Source: Elusimicrobiota bacterium (GTDB lineage: Bacteria; Elusimicrobiota; Elusimicrobia; UBA1565; UBA9628). Taken from it: a DNA stretch of 47,905 nt. Location: the NCBI GenBank assembly GCA_030696455.1, contig JAUYSH010000046.1, forward strand, positions 1-47,905, in the 5' to 3' direction. A program made the position numbers and the translations under genes. Below the pieces are notes generated by a model. The model was not told the DNA's origin, made no database searches, and worked only from the letters and a program-made list of their open reading frames with translations. Positions 13,732 to 21,550 of this stretch are shown here, one piece after another. Position 1 is the first letter of the stretch. Each line of letters begins with the position of its first letter.

Positions 13732-14838
13732 ATGAGGCGCTTCTTCCGGCCCACCTGGGCTGAAATCGACCTCGGCGCGCTCGTCGGAAACCTCCGCCTC
13801 CTTCGCAAGCGCGTGGGCCCGCGCGTGAAGGTCATGTTCGTCGTGAAGGCCAACGCCTACGGCCACGACGCGACGCTGTGCGCGCTCGCGGCGCAGAAGG
13901 CTCGCGCCGCGGACTGGCTCGGGGTGTCCTCGGTCGAGGAGGGCGTCGCCCTTCGCGGGACGGGCGTGAGGCTCCCCATTCTGATCCTCGGCTCCCTGTA
14001 TCCCTTCGAGAGCGTGCTCGCCGCCGCCGCGCATGACCTGACCCCGAGCGTCGCCTCCCTGGAGTCCGCCAAGCGCGTGGCCGAGGCGGCCTTGCGCTTG
14101 CGCCGTAAAATAAACATTCATGTGAAGGTGGATACCGGAATGGGCCGTATCGGCCTGCGTCCCGACGCGGCGCTGGCCCTCGTGCGCGACCTCTCCGTCA
14201 TGAAAGGGATTCGGGTGCAGGGGCTGTATACTCACATGGCCAAGGCCGAGGACGACCGCGGTTTTACGGCGCGGCAGTTGAAAGCCTTCAACGGCGTCGT
14301 GAGATCCTTGGGGCGCGACGGCCTGCGTCCGCCGCTCGTCCACGCCGCCAACTCGTCGGCGACGCTGCGCCATCCCGAGGCGCGTTTCGACCTCGTGCGC
14401 CCGGGCCTGGCCGCCTACGGCCTGCTCGACGGTTTCGCGCCGGTGCTGACGCTCAAGAGCAAGCTCGTCTACATCAAGACCGCTCCGAAGGGCGCCACGG
14501 TCAGCTACGGGGCGACCTGGCGGGCCAAGCGCGTCTCGCGCATCGCGACCCTGCCCATCGGCTACGGCGACGGCTATCCCCGCGCCCTGTCCAACCGGGC
14601 CTCGGTCCTCGTCGGCGGCAAGCGCTGCCCCGTCGTCGGGCGCGTCACGATGGATCAGACCATGATCGACGTGACCGGCGCGCCGCGCGCCCGGGTCGGC
14701 GAGGACGCCGTTCTTTTAGGAAGCCAAGAGGGCTCGGTCGTTCCCGCCTCGGAATTGGCCCGTCTGAGCGGGACCATCGCCTACGAGACCGTGACCGCCC
14801 TCTCGAGCCGCGTGCCGCGGACGGGGGTGGGCGCTTGA
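13732..14838 (+). CDS. alr: Alanine racemase
   Basis: This PLP-dependent enzyme makes D-alanine for peptidoglycan. At 368 aa it is family length. Seen: VVKANAYGHDA with the PLP lysine near residue 43, VHVKVDTGMGRIG-type sequence (here NIHVKVDTGMGRIGL), YTHMAKAE, the NSSAT phosphate-binding region, RPGLAAYGL, YGATWRA with the second catalytic Tyr, IGYGDGYPR and RVTMDQTMIDV. It follows dnaB by 49 bp with a weak AGGA Shine-Dalgarno and is probably co-transcribed. Its stop overlaps the mlaE start (TTGA). Confidence 0.95.
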   Translation: MRRFFRPTWAEIDLGALVGNLRLLRKRVGPRVKVMFVVKANAYGHDATLCALAAQKARAADWLGVSSVEEGVALRGTGVRLPILILGSLYPFESVLAAAAHDLTPSVASLESAKRVAEAALRLRRKINIHVKVDTGMGRIGLRPDAALALVRDLSVMKGIRVQGLYTHMAKAEDDRGFTARQLKAFNGVVRSLGRDGLRPPLVHAANSSATLRHPEARFDLVRPGLAAYGLLDGFAPVLTLKSKLVYIKTAPKGATVSYGATWRAKRVSRIATLPIGYGDGYPRALSNRASVLVGGKRCPVVGRVTMDQTMIDVTGAPRARVGEDAVLLGSQEGSVVPASELARLSGTIAYETVTALSSRVPRTGVGA

Positions 14839-15626
14839 TCTCGAACGCCGTCGGAGGGCTCGGCAAGTACATCCTCGGGGCCGCGGAGGAGACCGGGCAG
14901 TTCTCCTTCCTCGTGCGCTCGACGTTCGGCTGGATGACGAGCTACCGCATCGAGTGGCGCCAGACCCTGATCCAGATCGTGCGCATCGGCGTCGAGTCCC
15001 TGCCCGTCACCGCGATGACCGCCTTCTTCACCGGCATGGTGCTGGCCCTGCAGACCGGCGCGTCCTCCAAGCACTTCTTCAACGAGCCTTTGTTCGTCGG
15101 CACGGTCGTCGCCTTCTCGCTGGTCATGGAACTGGCGCCCGTCATGACCGCGATCGTCGTGGCCGGCCGGGCGGGTGCCGCGATCGCGGCCGAGCTCGGC
15201 ACGATGAAGGTCACCGATCAGATCGACGCGCTCTATACCTTGGGCACCGATCCGATCCGCTATCTCGTGATCCCGCGCTTCATCGCTTTCATGATGGTGC
15301 TGCCCCTGCTGACCGTCGCCTCCGACTTCACGGGCATCTTCGGCGGCTACCTCGTGGCGCACGCCAAGTACCAGATCCCCGCGACGGTGTACTGGCACGA
15401 CATCGTCGACCAGATGGAGATCCGCCACTTCGTGCACGGCTTCCTCAAGACCTTCGTGTTCGCGGCCGTCGTGTCCCTCGTGTCCTGCTTCAAGGGCATC
15501 ACCACCCGCGGCGGAGCCGAGGGCGTGGGCAAGTCCACGACCGCGGCCGTCGTCATCAGCATGGTCCTCATCCTCGTGCTCGACTATTTCGCCACCGCGG
15601 TCCTCAACGCGTTCGGGATCACATGA
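14835..15626 (+). CDS. mlaE: MlaE-type ABC lipid transporter permease
   Basis: This is the inner-membrane permease of an MCE/Mla phospholipid transport system. The 263-aa protein has the MlaE fold with about five to six membrane helices. Seen: TGMVLALQTG, the highly conserved ELAPVMTAIVVAGRAGAAIAAELGTMKVTDQIDAL block (given here only as a landmark, residues about 96-130), DPIRYLVIPR, and the C-terminal TTRGGAEGVGKSTTAAVV. The start is a TTG overlapping the alr stop, consistent with translational coupling. It works with MlaF (ATPase) and MlaD (MCE protein) downstream. MlaB and MlaC are not present here. Confidence 0.93.
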   Translation: MISNAVGGLGKYILGAAEETGQFSFLVRSTFGWMTSYRIEWRQTLIQIVRIGVESLPVTAMTAFFTGMVLALQTGASSKHFFNEPLFVGTVVAFSLVMELAPVMTAIVVAGRAGAAIAAELGTMKVTDQIDALYTLGTDPIRYLVIPRFIAFMMVLPLLTVASDFTGIFGGYLVAHAKYQIPATVYWHDIVDQMEIRHFVHGFLKTFVFAAVVSLVSCFKGITTRGGAEGVGKSTTAAVVISMVLILVLDYFATAVLNAFGIT

Positions 15627-16429
15627 TCGACGCCGAGGGAGTGATCAAGCGCTTCGGGCCCCGCACCATCCTGCGCGGCATCGACCTGCGCGTGGAGACG
15701 GGGGAGACCCTCGTCATCATCGGCGGCTCCGGCTGCGGCAAGTCCACCTTCCTCAAGTGCGTCATCGGCCTGCATCATCCCGACGGCGGCAAGATCGTCG
15801 TCGACGGCATCGAGGTCGCCAAGCTCAAGACCGAGGCCGAGATCGCCGACTACCGCCGCCGCTTCGGCTACCTGTTCCAAGAGGGAGCGCTCTTCGATTC
15901 GATGACCGTCTGGGAGAACATCACCTTCGGCCTGCGCTACCTCACCGACATCCCGTCGGGGAAATACCGGGGCATCGCCTCGGACTGCCTCGCCCTCGTC
16001 GGGCTCAAGGACGTCGAGGACTTCAAGCCCTCCGAGCTCTCCGGCGGCATGAAGAAGCGCGTGGCGCTCGCCCGGGCCATCGCCGCCCAGCCTTCGTACA
16101 TTTTGTATGATGAGCCCACGACGGGCCTGGATCCGATCATGACGGACGTCATCGCCGATCTGATCCTGGACCTTCAAAAGCAGCTGAAGGTCACGGCCAT
16201 CATGGTTACGCACGACATGAAGGCCGCGTACAAGGTCGCCAGCCGCATCGCGATGTTTCACGAGGGAAAGGTGCTTCAGGTCGCGCATCCGGACATCATC
16301 AAGATCAGCGACAACCCCTATGTGCGCCAGTTCGTGGACGGCAAGAGTGAAGGCCCGATCAAGATGAAGCTCAAGGAATTCGAGGCGGAAACCGCTTCGA
16401 ACGCCCAGCCTGACAAGGAAGGCTCCTGA
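15623..16429 (+). CDS. mlaF: MlaF-type ABC lipid transporter ATP-binding protein
   Basis: This cytoplasmic ATPase drives the MlaE permease. The 268-aa protein shows Walker A GGSGCGKST at residues 34-42, the Q-loop FGYLFQEGALFDSMTVWENI, signature LSGGMKKR, Walker B with ILYDEPTTGLDPI, and the switch His in VTHDM. The SGGM signature and FQEGALFDSM phrase are typical of MlaF-type ATPases. The ATG overlaps the mlaE stop (ATGA). The tail after about residue 235 is Lys/Glu-rich. Confidence 0.94.
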   Translation: MIDAEGVIKRFGPRTILRGIDLRVETGETLVIIGGSGCGKSTFLKCVIGLHHPDGGKIVVDGIEVAKLKTEAEIADYRRRFGYLFQEGALFDSMTVWENITFGLRYLTDIPSGKYRGIASDCLALVGLKDVEDFKPSELSGGMKKRVALARAIAAQPSYILYDEPTTGLDPIMTDVIADLILDLQKQLKVTAIMVTHDMKAAYKVASRIAMFHEGKVLQVAHPDIIKISDNPYVRQFVDGKSEGPIKMKLKEFEAETASNAQPDKEGS

Positions 16430-17757
16430 TGACGCTCGAGACCAAGGTCGGCGCGTTCGTGCTGGGCGGCCTCTCGCTGCTCGCCACCGCCATTTTCCTC
16501 CTCGGCGACGTCACCTTCGAGAAGCGCTACGTCCTCTACGGCCAGTTCTCCGACGTCGCCAACCTTTCCAAGGACGCCCCGGTCAAGCTCTCCGGCGTCG
16601 AGGTCGGCCAGGTCCGCTCGATCGAGCTCGTCGACGGCGGCGCGCGCGTGATCATGTCGATCCGCAAGGGTGTGGACATCTACAACGACGCCGTCTTCTC
16701 CATCGGCTCCACCGGCATCATCGGCTCCAAGTACCTCCAGGTCGACCAGGGCTCCCGCGCCAAGGGCGTCATCCCCGCCAACTCGACCATCAAGGGCGAG
16801 GACCCCGTCTCCATCGAGAAGTCCCTGACTTTGGCTCTGGCCAAGGTCGAGAAGCTCCTCGACAGCATGATGAAGGAGGGGCCCCGCGGCACCCTCACCG
16901 ACAACCTGAGCGAGACCGTGGCGAACGTCCGCGAGATGACCGCCAACCTCAACGACCTCATCGAGACGACCAAGCCGCAGGTCGAGCGCGCGATGGGCCG
17001 CACCGACGACATCACCGAGAAGCTCGACGCCCTGCTCGCCAAGTCGAACGTCATGATGGCGAGCCTCAACACCAGCTCCGGCACCATCGGCGCCCTGCTC
17101 AACGACCAGAAGATCAAGGACGACGTGAAGGAGACGGTCGCCAGCGTGAAGGAAGCGGCCGGCACCGCCAAGGACGTGTTCGGCCGCATCACGCAGTTCA
17201 AGGTGTACTGGAACTACGACTGGCGCTACGAGCACGCCGTGCGCACCTCGCGCGTGGACCTCGGCCTGAAGATCTCGCCGCGCGACGGCCGCTACTACTA
17301 CGTCGGCGGCTCCAACCTCGCGAACATCAACGACCAGCCTCGCGGCTCGAAGACCGACTACGCCCGCCCCAACCAGATCGACGGCCTGATCGGCTTCGAG
17401 AAGGATTGGTGGGACGTCGGCTTCGGCGTGATCCGCTCCGGCGGCGGCGCGCGCGTGACCGTCAAGCCCTTCCATAAAACCCCGGGCCTCGACCGCCTCT
17501 CCGTCGTCGCGCAGGGCCACGACTTCGGCCGCAACCGCATCATCGAGGGCCGCCGCTTCGACAAGCCCGCCTACGACGTCGGCGCCCAGGTCCGGATCCA
17601 GAAGCACGTCAGCCTCGGCGGCCGCGTCGAGGAGCTCGCCGAGGTGCCGCGCTACCAGACCTGGCTGAAGATCATGTTCGAGGACACCGACATCGCCTAT
17701 CTGTTCGGCATGGTGTCCTTCGGCGCCGCCGGCAGCAAGGGCCGCTCCAAGAAGTAG
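16429..17757 (+). CDS. mlaD: MlaD-like MCE protein with long C-terminal, probably beta-barrel, domain
   Basis: MCE proteins form hexameric rings or tubes that carry lipids across the periplasm. The 442-aa protein has one N-terminal membrane anchor (residues about 8-28), an MCE domain (VLYGQFSDVANLSKDAPVKL to YLQVDQG, about 34-112), a coiled-coil region of about 130-245 (ANLNDLIETTKPQVERA), and a C-terminal part of about 190 residues rich in alternating aromatic/polar strands (VYWNYDWRYEHAV, GRYYYVGGSNL, WWDVGFGVIRSGGGARVTV). E. coli MlaD is 183 aa and lacks this part. Inference: the C-terminal region may be an outer-membrane barrel or docking domain. It overlaps mlaF by one base. Confidence 0.88.
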   Translation: MTLETKVGAFVLGGLSLLATAIFLLGDVTFEKRYVLYGQFSDVANLSKDAPVKLSGVEVGQVRSIELVDGGARVIMSIRKGVDIYNDAVFSIGSTGIIGSKYLQVDQGSRAKGVIPANSTIKGEDPVSIEKSLTLALAKVEKLLDSMMKEGPRGTLTDNLSETVANVREMTANLNDLIETTKPQVERAMGRTDDITEKLDALLAKSNVMMASLNTSSGTIGALLNDQKIKDDVKETVASVKEAAGTAKDVFGRITQFKVYWNYDWRYEHAVRTSRVDLGLKISPRDGRYYYVGGSNLANINDQPRGSKTDYARPNQIDGLIGFEKDWWDVGFGVIRSGGGARVTVKPFHKTPGLDRLSVVAQGHDFGRNRIIEGRRFDKPAYDVGAQVRIQKHVSLGGRVEELAEVPRYQTWLKIMFEDTDIAYLFGMVSFGAAGSKGRSKK

Positions 17758-17775
17758 CCGGGCCCGAATCCCGCG

Positions 17776-18672
17776 TCAGCGGCTCTTCCGGCACGCCCAC
17801 GGCGTCTTCTTGCGCAGCAGCGCCTCCAGCGCGTCGCGAAACACCCCGTCGAGCCGCCCGTCCGGATACTTATGGCGCATCGCCGCCTGGGCTTCTCTCA
17901 GGAGCCTATGGAATGAGGCGTCCGCCGTGAAACCGACGCGGATTCCGGGCTCCGCGGCGGCCGGACCCACGGGGGCCGGCTTCGGATGACCCTGCGTGGG
18001 CTCGGGGATTTTCGCGACGGATCGAGTCTCGGCGGGAGAAGCGACCGTCAGTTCTTCGTCGGGCTGGGCGGCGGCCGGAATTGTCATGTCGGGCCCGGTG
18101 ACGGGGGCGGGGGGAATGTCGGCGAGGGGAAAGGCGGCCGGCACGGACGCGGCGGGTGGATCGAATAGCGATGCCGCCGTTTCGGCTTCGGGCTTGAGCG
18201 GGACGGCAAGGATGGGAGCCGTGAATCGCACGACGTCTCGACGCGGTTCTTCCGTCCGGCGGACGGCGACCAGCCGTTCGACTTCCCAGGTCCTTTTGCC
18301 CGCCGCTTCAGTCACCAATTTGCCCGCGTCAACGTCGTTGAGGAAGGGATGAAGCAGGGCCAGCGACTCGAGCGTGAGCTTCCCGTCGCGCAGCAGCGGC
18401 TTGACCGGAGGGTACGCTTGGAACGCCCTGGCCGCGCGGATGCGTCGATAGGCTGCGGCCTCGGACATGCGAAGCCTATAGGTGCAATACTCGAATAGCG
18501 AGGCGCACTGAAATTCACGGTAGAGTTTGCGCCGGTCCATCTCGGCGAGGCTTTCGACCAAGTCGCAGGTTCTCTCCCGCAGGTCGGCGGCCAGTTCTTC
18601 CGTGTAGCGAATCAACTCATCATCGGTCAGTTTTTGGATATCCACTATCGTCGTCGCAACTGTTGTCAACAA
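17776..18672 (-). CDS. HNH-endonuclease-family protein lacking its HNH domain
   Basis: The N-terminal 110 residues match the conserved region preceding HNH nuclease domains in a broad bacterial family: LIRYTEELAADLRERTCDLV, then DRRKLYREFQCASLFEYCTY, RLRMSEAAAYRRIRAARAF, and LTLESLALLHPFL. A Pro/Ala/Thr-rich linker of about 100 residues follows, then FTADASFHRLLREAQAAM and DGVFRDALEALLRKK, which normally lead into the HNH motif. The protein stops there, and only 18 bp separate it from mlaD, so the nuclease domain is absent. I chose the TTG at 18672 because AGGAGGAGG sits 8 nt upstream; a further ATG 40 codons upstream has no such site. Possibly a decayed nuclease or a DNA-binding derivative. 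Confidence 0.72.
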   Translation of the reverse strand: MLTTVATTIVDIQKLTDDELIRYTEELAADLRERTCDLVESLAEMDRRKLYREFQCASLFEYCTYRLRMSEAAAYRRIRAARAFQAYPPVKPLLRDGKLTLESLALLHPFLNDVDAGKLVTEAAGKRTWEVERLVAVRRTEEPRRDVVRFTAPILAVPLKPEAETAASLFDPPAASVPAAFPLADIPPAPVTGPDMTIPAAAQPDEELTVASPAETRSVAKIPEPTQGHPKPAPVGPAAAEPGIRVGFTADASFHRLLREAQAAMRHKYPDGRLDGVFRDALEALLRKKTPWACRKSR

Positions 18673-18688
18673 CAGTCGCGCCTCCTCC
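18659..18688 (-). promoter_or_regulatory. Shine-Dalgarno and start-overlapping palindrome of the HNH-like gene
   Basis: On the minus strand, GGAGGAGG (18681-18688) is followed 8 nt later by the TTG start (18672-18670). An inverted repeat ACTGTTG-TCAA-CAACAGT (18659-18676) covers the start codon and could be an operator or an RNA hairpin. Confidence 0.5.
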
Positions 18689-18804
18689 TGGGGATAAGCC
18701 GCATAACCTCGCGGCCGCCCCTTATCATACGATCGAGCCCCCCGAAAAGTTTCATGGCGCGAGGGCTTTTCCCGGCCGCTATGGCTATTCACGCGGGCCC
18801 ATGC

Positions 18805-18810
18805 TATAAG
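18805..18810 (+). promoter_or_regulatory. -10 box (TATAAG), leaderless type
   Basis: TATAAG is 5 nt before the ATG at 18816, with no Shine-Dalgarno. Confidence 0.45.
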
Positions 18811-18815
18811 ACGGC

Positions 18816-19217
18816 ATGGCCTTCGCGCTCGCCCTCGCCGCCCTCGTCCTGCTCGGCGCCGCCGGGCCCGCGCGCGCGTGGGAGGCGAAGGCGAGCAAGG
18901 TCGCCGAGCGCCTGAGCCGGCCGCGCACGCCGGCGACGGCGCGCCAATGGAAGAAGCCGGGCTGGGCGAAAAAAATACGCTCTCCGGAAGACAAGGTCTT
19001 CTGGTCGGAGAAACTCGGCGGGAAGACTCATGTGTTCGGCGTCGGGCTGGTGCGCGGAGTGGACAACCCCGGCCTGCGCGCGTCCGCGGCCGCCGACCGC
19101 GCGCGGGCGAGCCTGCTCGAGGGGAAGGAGGGAGCCTTGCTCGAGGGCGCGGAGATCCTCGACTGGTACCTCGACCGCCGCGGGGACATGTACGCCCTCG
19201 CCGTCCTCGTGCGGTAG
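18816..19217 (+). CDS. Exported LPP20-like protein
   Basis: The 133-aa product has a signal peptide (MAFALALAALVLLGAAGPARA, cleavage before WEAK). The mature domain, from about residue 60, resembles the LPP20/FlgO-type fold: KVFWSEKLGGKTHVFGVGLV, RGVDNPGLRASAAADRARAS, and ILDWYLDRRGDMYALAVLVR. There is no lipobox Cys, so it is probably soluble in the periplasm. The family function is poorly known; some members are surface lipoproteins or flagellar accessory proteins, and no flagellar gene is nearby. It ends 53 bp before radA, which has its own promoter. Confidence 0.65.
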   Translation: MAFALALAALVLLGAAGPARAWEAKASKVAERLSRPRTPATARQWKKPGWAKKIRSPEDKVFWSEKLGGKTHVFGVGLVRGVDNPGLRASAAADRARASLLEGKEGALLEGAEILDWYLDRRGDMYALAVLVR

Positions 19218-19235
19218 GAAGCCTCGTTCGAACGC

Positions 19236-19264
19236 TTGTTCGAAAACGAATAATCAGCTATACT
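19236..19264 (+). promoter_or_regulatory. Sigma70-type promoter of radA, leaderless
   Basis: -35 TTGTTC (19236-19241), 17-bp spacer, -10 TATACT (19259-19264), then exactly 6 nt to the ATG at 19271. It is the clearest complete example of the leaderless arrangement in this window. Confidence 0.75.
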
Positions 19265-19270
19265 CCGGCC

Positions 19271-20662
19271 ATGGCTCGACTTAAAACCGTCTTCCGCTGC
19301 CAAGCTTGCGGCCACTCGGCCAGCAAGCCGATGGGGCAATGCCCCGGCTGCTCCGAATGGAACACGATGGCCGAGGAGGTCGTCGAGACGAGGCCCGGCG
19401 GCCTCGCCGAGGCGGTGTCCGAGGCGCGCGGCCAGCTGACCTCCTTCTCCTCGGCGGTCACCGCGCTCAAGGACGCGAGTGCCGCGCCCGAGCAGCGCAC
19501 GCCCGTCGGCATCGCCGAGCTCGACCGCCTGTTCGGCGGCGGCATCGTCCCCGGCCAGGTCATCCTGCTCGCGGGGCCTCCCGGCATCGGCAAGTCGACG
19601 CTCATGCTGCAGGCCGCGGCGAAGCTCGCCGAGAAGGGGCCGTTCCTGTACGCCTCCGGCGAGGAAAGCCTGCGCCAGGTCTCGAGCCGCGCCAAGCGCC
19701 TGGGGCTGACCTCGGAACAGCTCTACCTCGTGTCCGAGTCCTCGCTGTCGAAGATCCTCGCCGCGATGGAGCAGGTCAAGCCGTGGGCGATGGTGCTCGA
19801 CTCCATCCAGACGGTGACCCACCCTCAGCTCATGTCGAGCCCCGGCTCCGTCGGCCAGGTGCGCGAGTGCGCCGCCGAGCTCGTGCGCGCGGCCAAGAAG
19901 AACGACACCATCGTCTTCCTCCTCGGCCACGTGACGAAGGACGGCTCGCTCGCCGGCCCCAAGGTGCTCGAGCACATCGTGGACACCGTACTGTACTTCG
20001 ACACCGAGAACCATGACCTGCTGAGAGTGCTGCGCGCCCAGAAGAATCGTTTCGGCCCGACGGATGAATTGGGCCTTTTCGAGATGGGCGAAAAGGGTCT
20101 CACGGAGGTCAAGGACGCCACCGCCTTCTTCGCCGCCGAGCTCGGCCGCGCCGCCGCGCCGGGCCGCGCGGTGTCCGTCGCCCTGGAAGGCTCCCGGCCG
20201 GTCCTGGTCGAGGTCCAGTCCTTGGTCGTTTCCACGCGCTACCCGCTTCCCCGCCGCATGTCCACGGGCCTCGACCTCAACCGCGTCCTGGTCCTCCTCG
20301 CGGCGATGGAGCGGCACATCGGCCTGCGCCTCGAGGACCGCGACTGCTTCGTCAGCCTTGCGGGCGGCCTGCGCCTCAAGGACCCCGCCCTCGACCTGGC
20401 CGCCTGCCTCGCCGTCGCCGGCTCGTGGCGGGAGAAGGCCGTCCCCTCCGACATGATCCTGCTCGGCGAGGTCAGCCTGCTCGGCGAGGTCGGGCGGATT
20501 CCTCAGCTCGAGCTGCGCCTGCGCGAGGCGGCGAAGGCCGGTTTTAAACGAGCGGTGGTTCCCTCAAGAGCGGCCAAGGACCTGCCCAAGACGCTCGGCC
20601 TGAGCGTCACCGGCGTCTCGGACCTGCGTGAAGCGGCGGAAGCCGCATTCGGCGCCGAGTAG
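19271..20662 (+). CDS. radA: DNA repair protein RadA (Sms)
   Basis: RadA is a RecA-related DnaB-like helicase that promotes branch migration in recombination and repair. The 463-aa protein has an N-terminal zinc finger (Cys10, Cys13, Cys24, Cys27 in CQACG and CPGCSEW), Walker A GPPGIGKST ending near residue 110, the RadA-specific KNRFG motif at residues 258-262, and a C-terminal Lon-like domain (LGEVSLLGEVGRIPQLELRLREAA region). The length is normal. I start it at 19271, with the conserved ARLKTVFRCQACG N-terminus and the promoter 6 nt upstream. Its last 36 bp recur at 21551-21586. Confidence 0.96.
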   Translation: MARLKTVFRCQACGHSASKPMGQCPGCSEWNTMAEEVVETRPGGLAEAVSEARGQLTSFSSAVTALKDASAAPEQRTPVGIAELDRLFGGGIVPGQVILLAGPPGIGKSTLMLQAAAKLAEKGPFLYASGEESLRQVSSRAKRLGLTSEQLYLVSESSLSKILAAMEQVKPWAMVLDSIQTVTHPQLMSSPGSVGQVRECAAELVRAAKKNDTIVFLLGHVTKDGSLAGPKVLEHIVDTVLYFDTENHDLLRVLRAQKNRFGPTDELGLFEMGEKGLTEVKDATAFFAAELGRAAAPGRAVSVALEGSRPVLVEVQSLVVSTRYPLPRRMSTGLDLNRVLVLLAAMERHIGLRLEDRDCFVSLAGGLRLKDPALDLAACLAVAGSWREKAVPSDMILLGEVSLLGEVGRIPQLELRLREAAKAGFKRAVVPSRAAKDLPKTLGLSVTGVSDLREAAEAAFGAE

Positions 20663-20665
20663 GCC
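20630..20665 (+). repeat. Direct repeat, copy 1 (radA 3' end)
   Basis: These 36 bp cover the last ten codons of radA, its stop and a few bases beyond. They match 21551-21586 at 31 of 36 positions. The stem GCGGC-GGAA-GCCGC inside has a GNRA-type loop. Confidence 0.75.
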
Positions 20666-20680
20666 GAAAATCCGGCAACC

Positions 20681-20703
20681 CATAGGTCCTATGCCTCTAG
20701 GAC
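20681..20703. other. Two mutually exclusive hairpins in the radA downstream gap
   Basis: CATAGG-T-CCTATG (20681-20693) and GTCCTA-TGCCTC-TAGGAC (20686-20703) share bases, so only one can form at a time. The second covers the -35 region of the next gene's promoter. They could be an operator or an RNA switch. Function is unproven. Confidence 0.45.
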
Positions 20704-20720
20704 TGCCCGCCTCGCCTCGC

Positions 20721-20726
20721 TACAAT
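20721..20726 (+). promoter_or_regulatory. -10 box (TACAAT) for the exported-protein gene
   Basis: TACAAT is 8 nt before the ATG at 20735. No Shine-Dalgarno lies between. The local sequence GCTACAATCGAT also occurs at the 29245 promoter. Confidence 0.55.
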
Positions 20727-20734
20727 CGATTGCC

Positions 20735-21547
20735 ATGAAGCGTTCATCGGTATCTGCGCTCATCCTCTCGGCCGCGCTCGCAAACGCGGCCTTGGCCCAG
20801 ACCTTTTCCGCGGGAAGGGCCGGCCCTTCCGTCAAATCCTCCATCTCCGGCGCGGCCGGGGTCGCGCTCGCGCCTCCCGTTCTCAAGGCTTCGGTCCCTC
20901 TCCTTCCGGCGGCTCTGAGCGCTCCCAGCTTGACGCCCGTGCCCTCGGCGCCGGCGGCGGCCTCGCCGGCTTCGGCGGCGCCCGCCCTCCCGTCCCTGCC
21001 CGCCGGCGTGCTCGTCGTGCGGGCGGACAGGGCTGAGGCGCCTCTGACGGAGGAGCAGTTGCAGAGTCTTCGCCGCCTGTATCAACGGAACGGGCTGATC
21101 CGCGAGAACCTGGAGCGCATGGCGCGACAGTGGGCCGAACTGGGCGTGTCGGCCTGGACCGGCGAAATCATCGAGCGCAGCCGTCGCTGGGACCGCTTCT
21201 CCGATGTCGAGGGCGTGGAGGCGGCCGTCGAACGAGACGCGCGGACCCGAGAGGGAATTCTCGTCGGGCAGTTGCGACTGCTCTCCCGTTTGGACCCGCT
21301 CGAGGCCCCGCCGCGCCTCGTCGCCGAGACCTTCCCGCTCATGCTCACCGTCGGGCGGCATCCGAAGATGACGGTTGACCACGCGCGGCGTCTGCAAAGT
21401 TGGCTTGAGGATGTCGAGGCACGGCTGGCGTCTTCAGGGCTGACTCTCAACTCCTATCTCTCCCGCCCCGGCAGCCTCGATGCGCTGAGGGCCTTGATCG
21501 CGGATATGCGCGAAGCCGGAAACTTCGCGCTCTGGCTTCCCGAATAG
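20735..21547 (+). CDS. Exported protein with Ala/Pro/Ser-rich leader, unknown function
   Basis: The 270-aa product starts with a signal peptide (MKRSSVSALILSAALANAALAQ), followed by about 80 residues of Ala/Pro/Ser/Leu low complexity, then an alpha-helical domain from about residue 105 (LTEEQLQSLRRLYQRNGLI, MARQWAELGVSAWTGEII, LEDVEARLASSGLTLNSYL) without cysteines. I recognise no family for the domain. The leader type matches the protein at 4808-6184. The whole gene, with its promoter, lies between two imperfect direct repeats derived from the radA 3' end, as if inserted there. Confidence 0.68.
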   Translation: MKRSSVSALILSAALANAALAQTFSAGRAGPSVKSSISGAAGVALAPPVLKASVPLLPAALSAPSLTPVPSAPAAASPASAAPALPSLPAGVLVVRADRAEAPLTEEQLQSLRRLYQRNGLIRENLERMARQWAELGVSAWTGEIIERSRRWDRFSDVEGVEAAVERDARTREGILVGQLRLLSRLDPLEAPPRLVAETFPLMLTVGRHPKMTVDHARRLQSWLEDVEARLASSGLTLNSYLSRPGSLDALRALIADMREAGNFALWLPE

Positions 21548-21550
21548 GGC

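Noticed and set aside
18659-18676. -35 element inside the start-codon palindrome of the HNH-like gene
   Set aside because: It contains TTGACA-like bases but no -10 box follows within 20 bp on that strand.
20735-21547. Integron-like or transposon cassette
   Set aside because: No integrase, no terminal inverted repeats and no attC-like structure. Only the imperfect direct repeats are supported, so insertion is put forward as a hypothesis.
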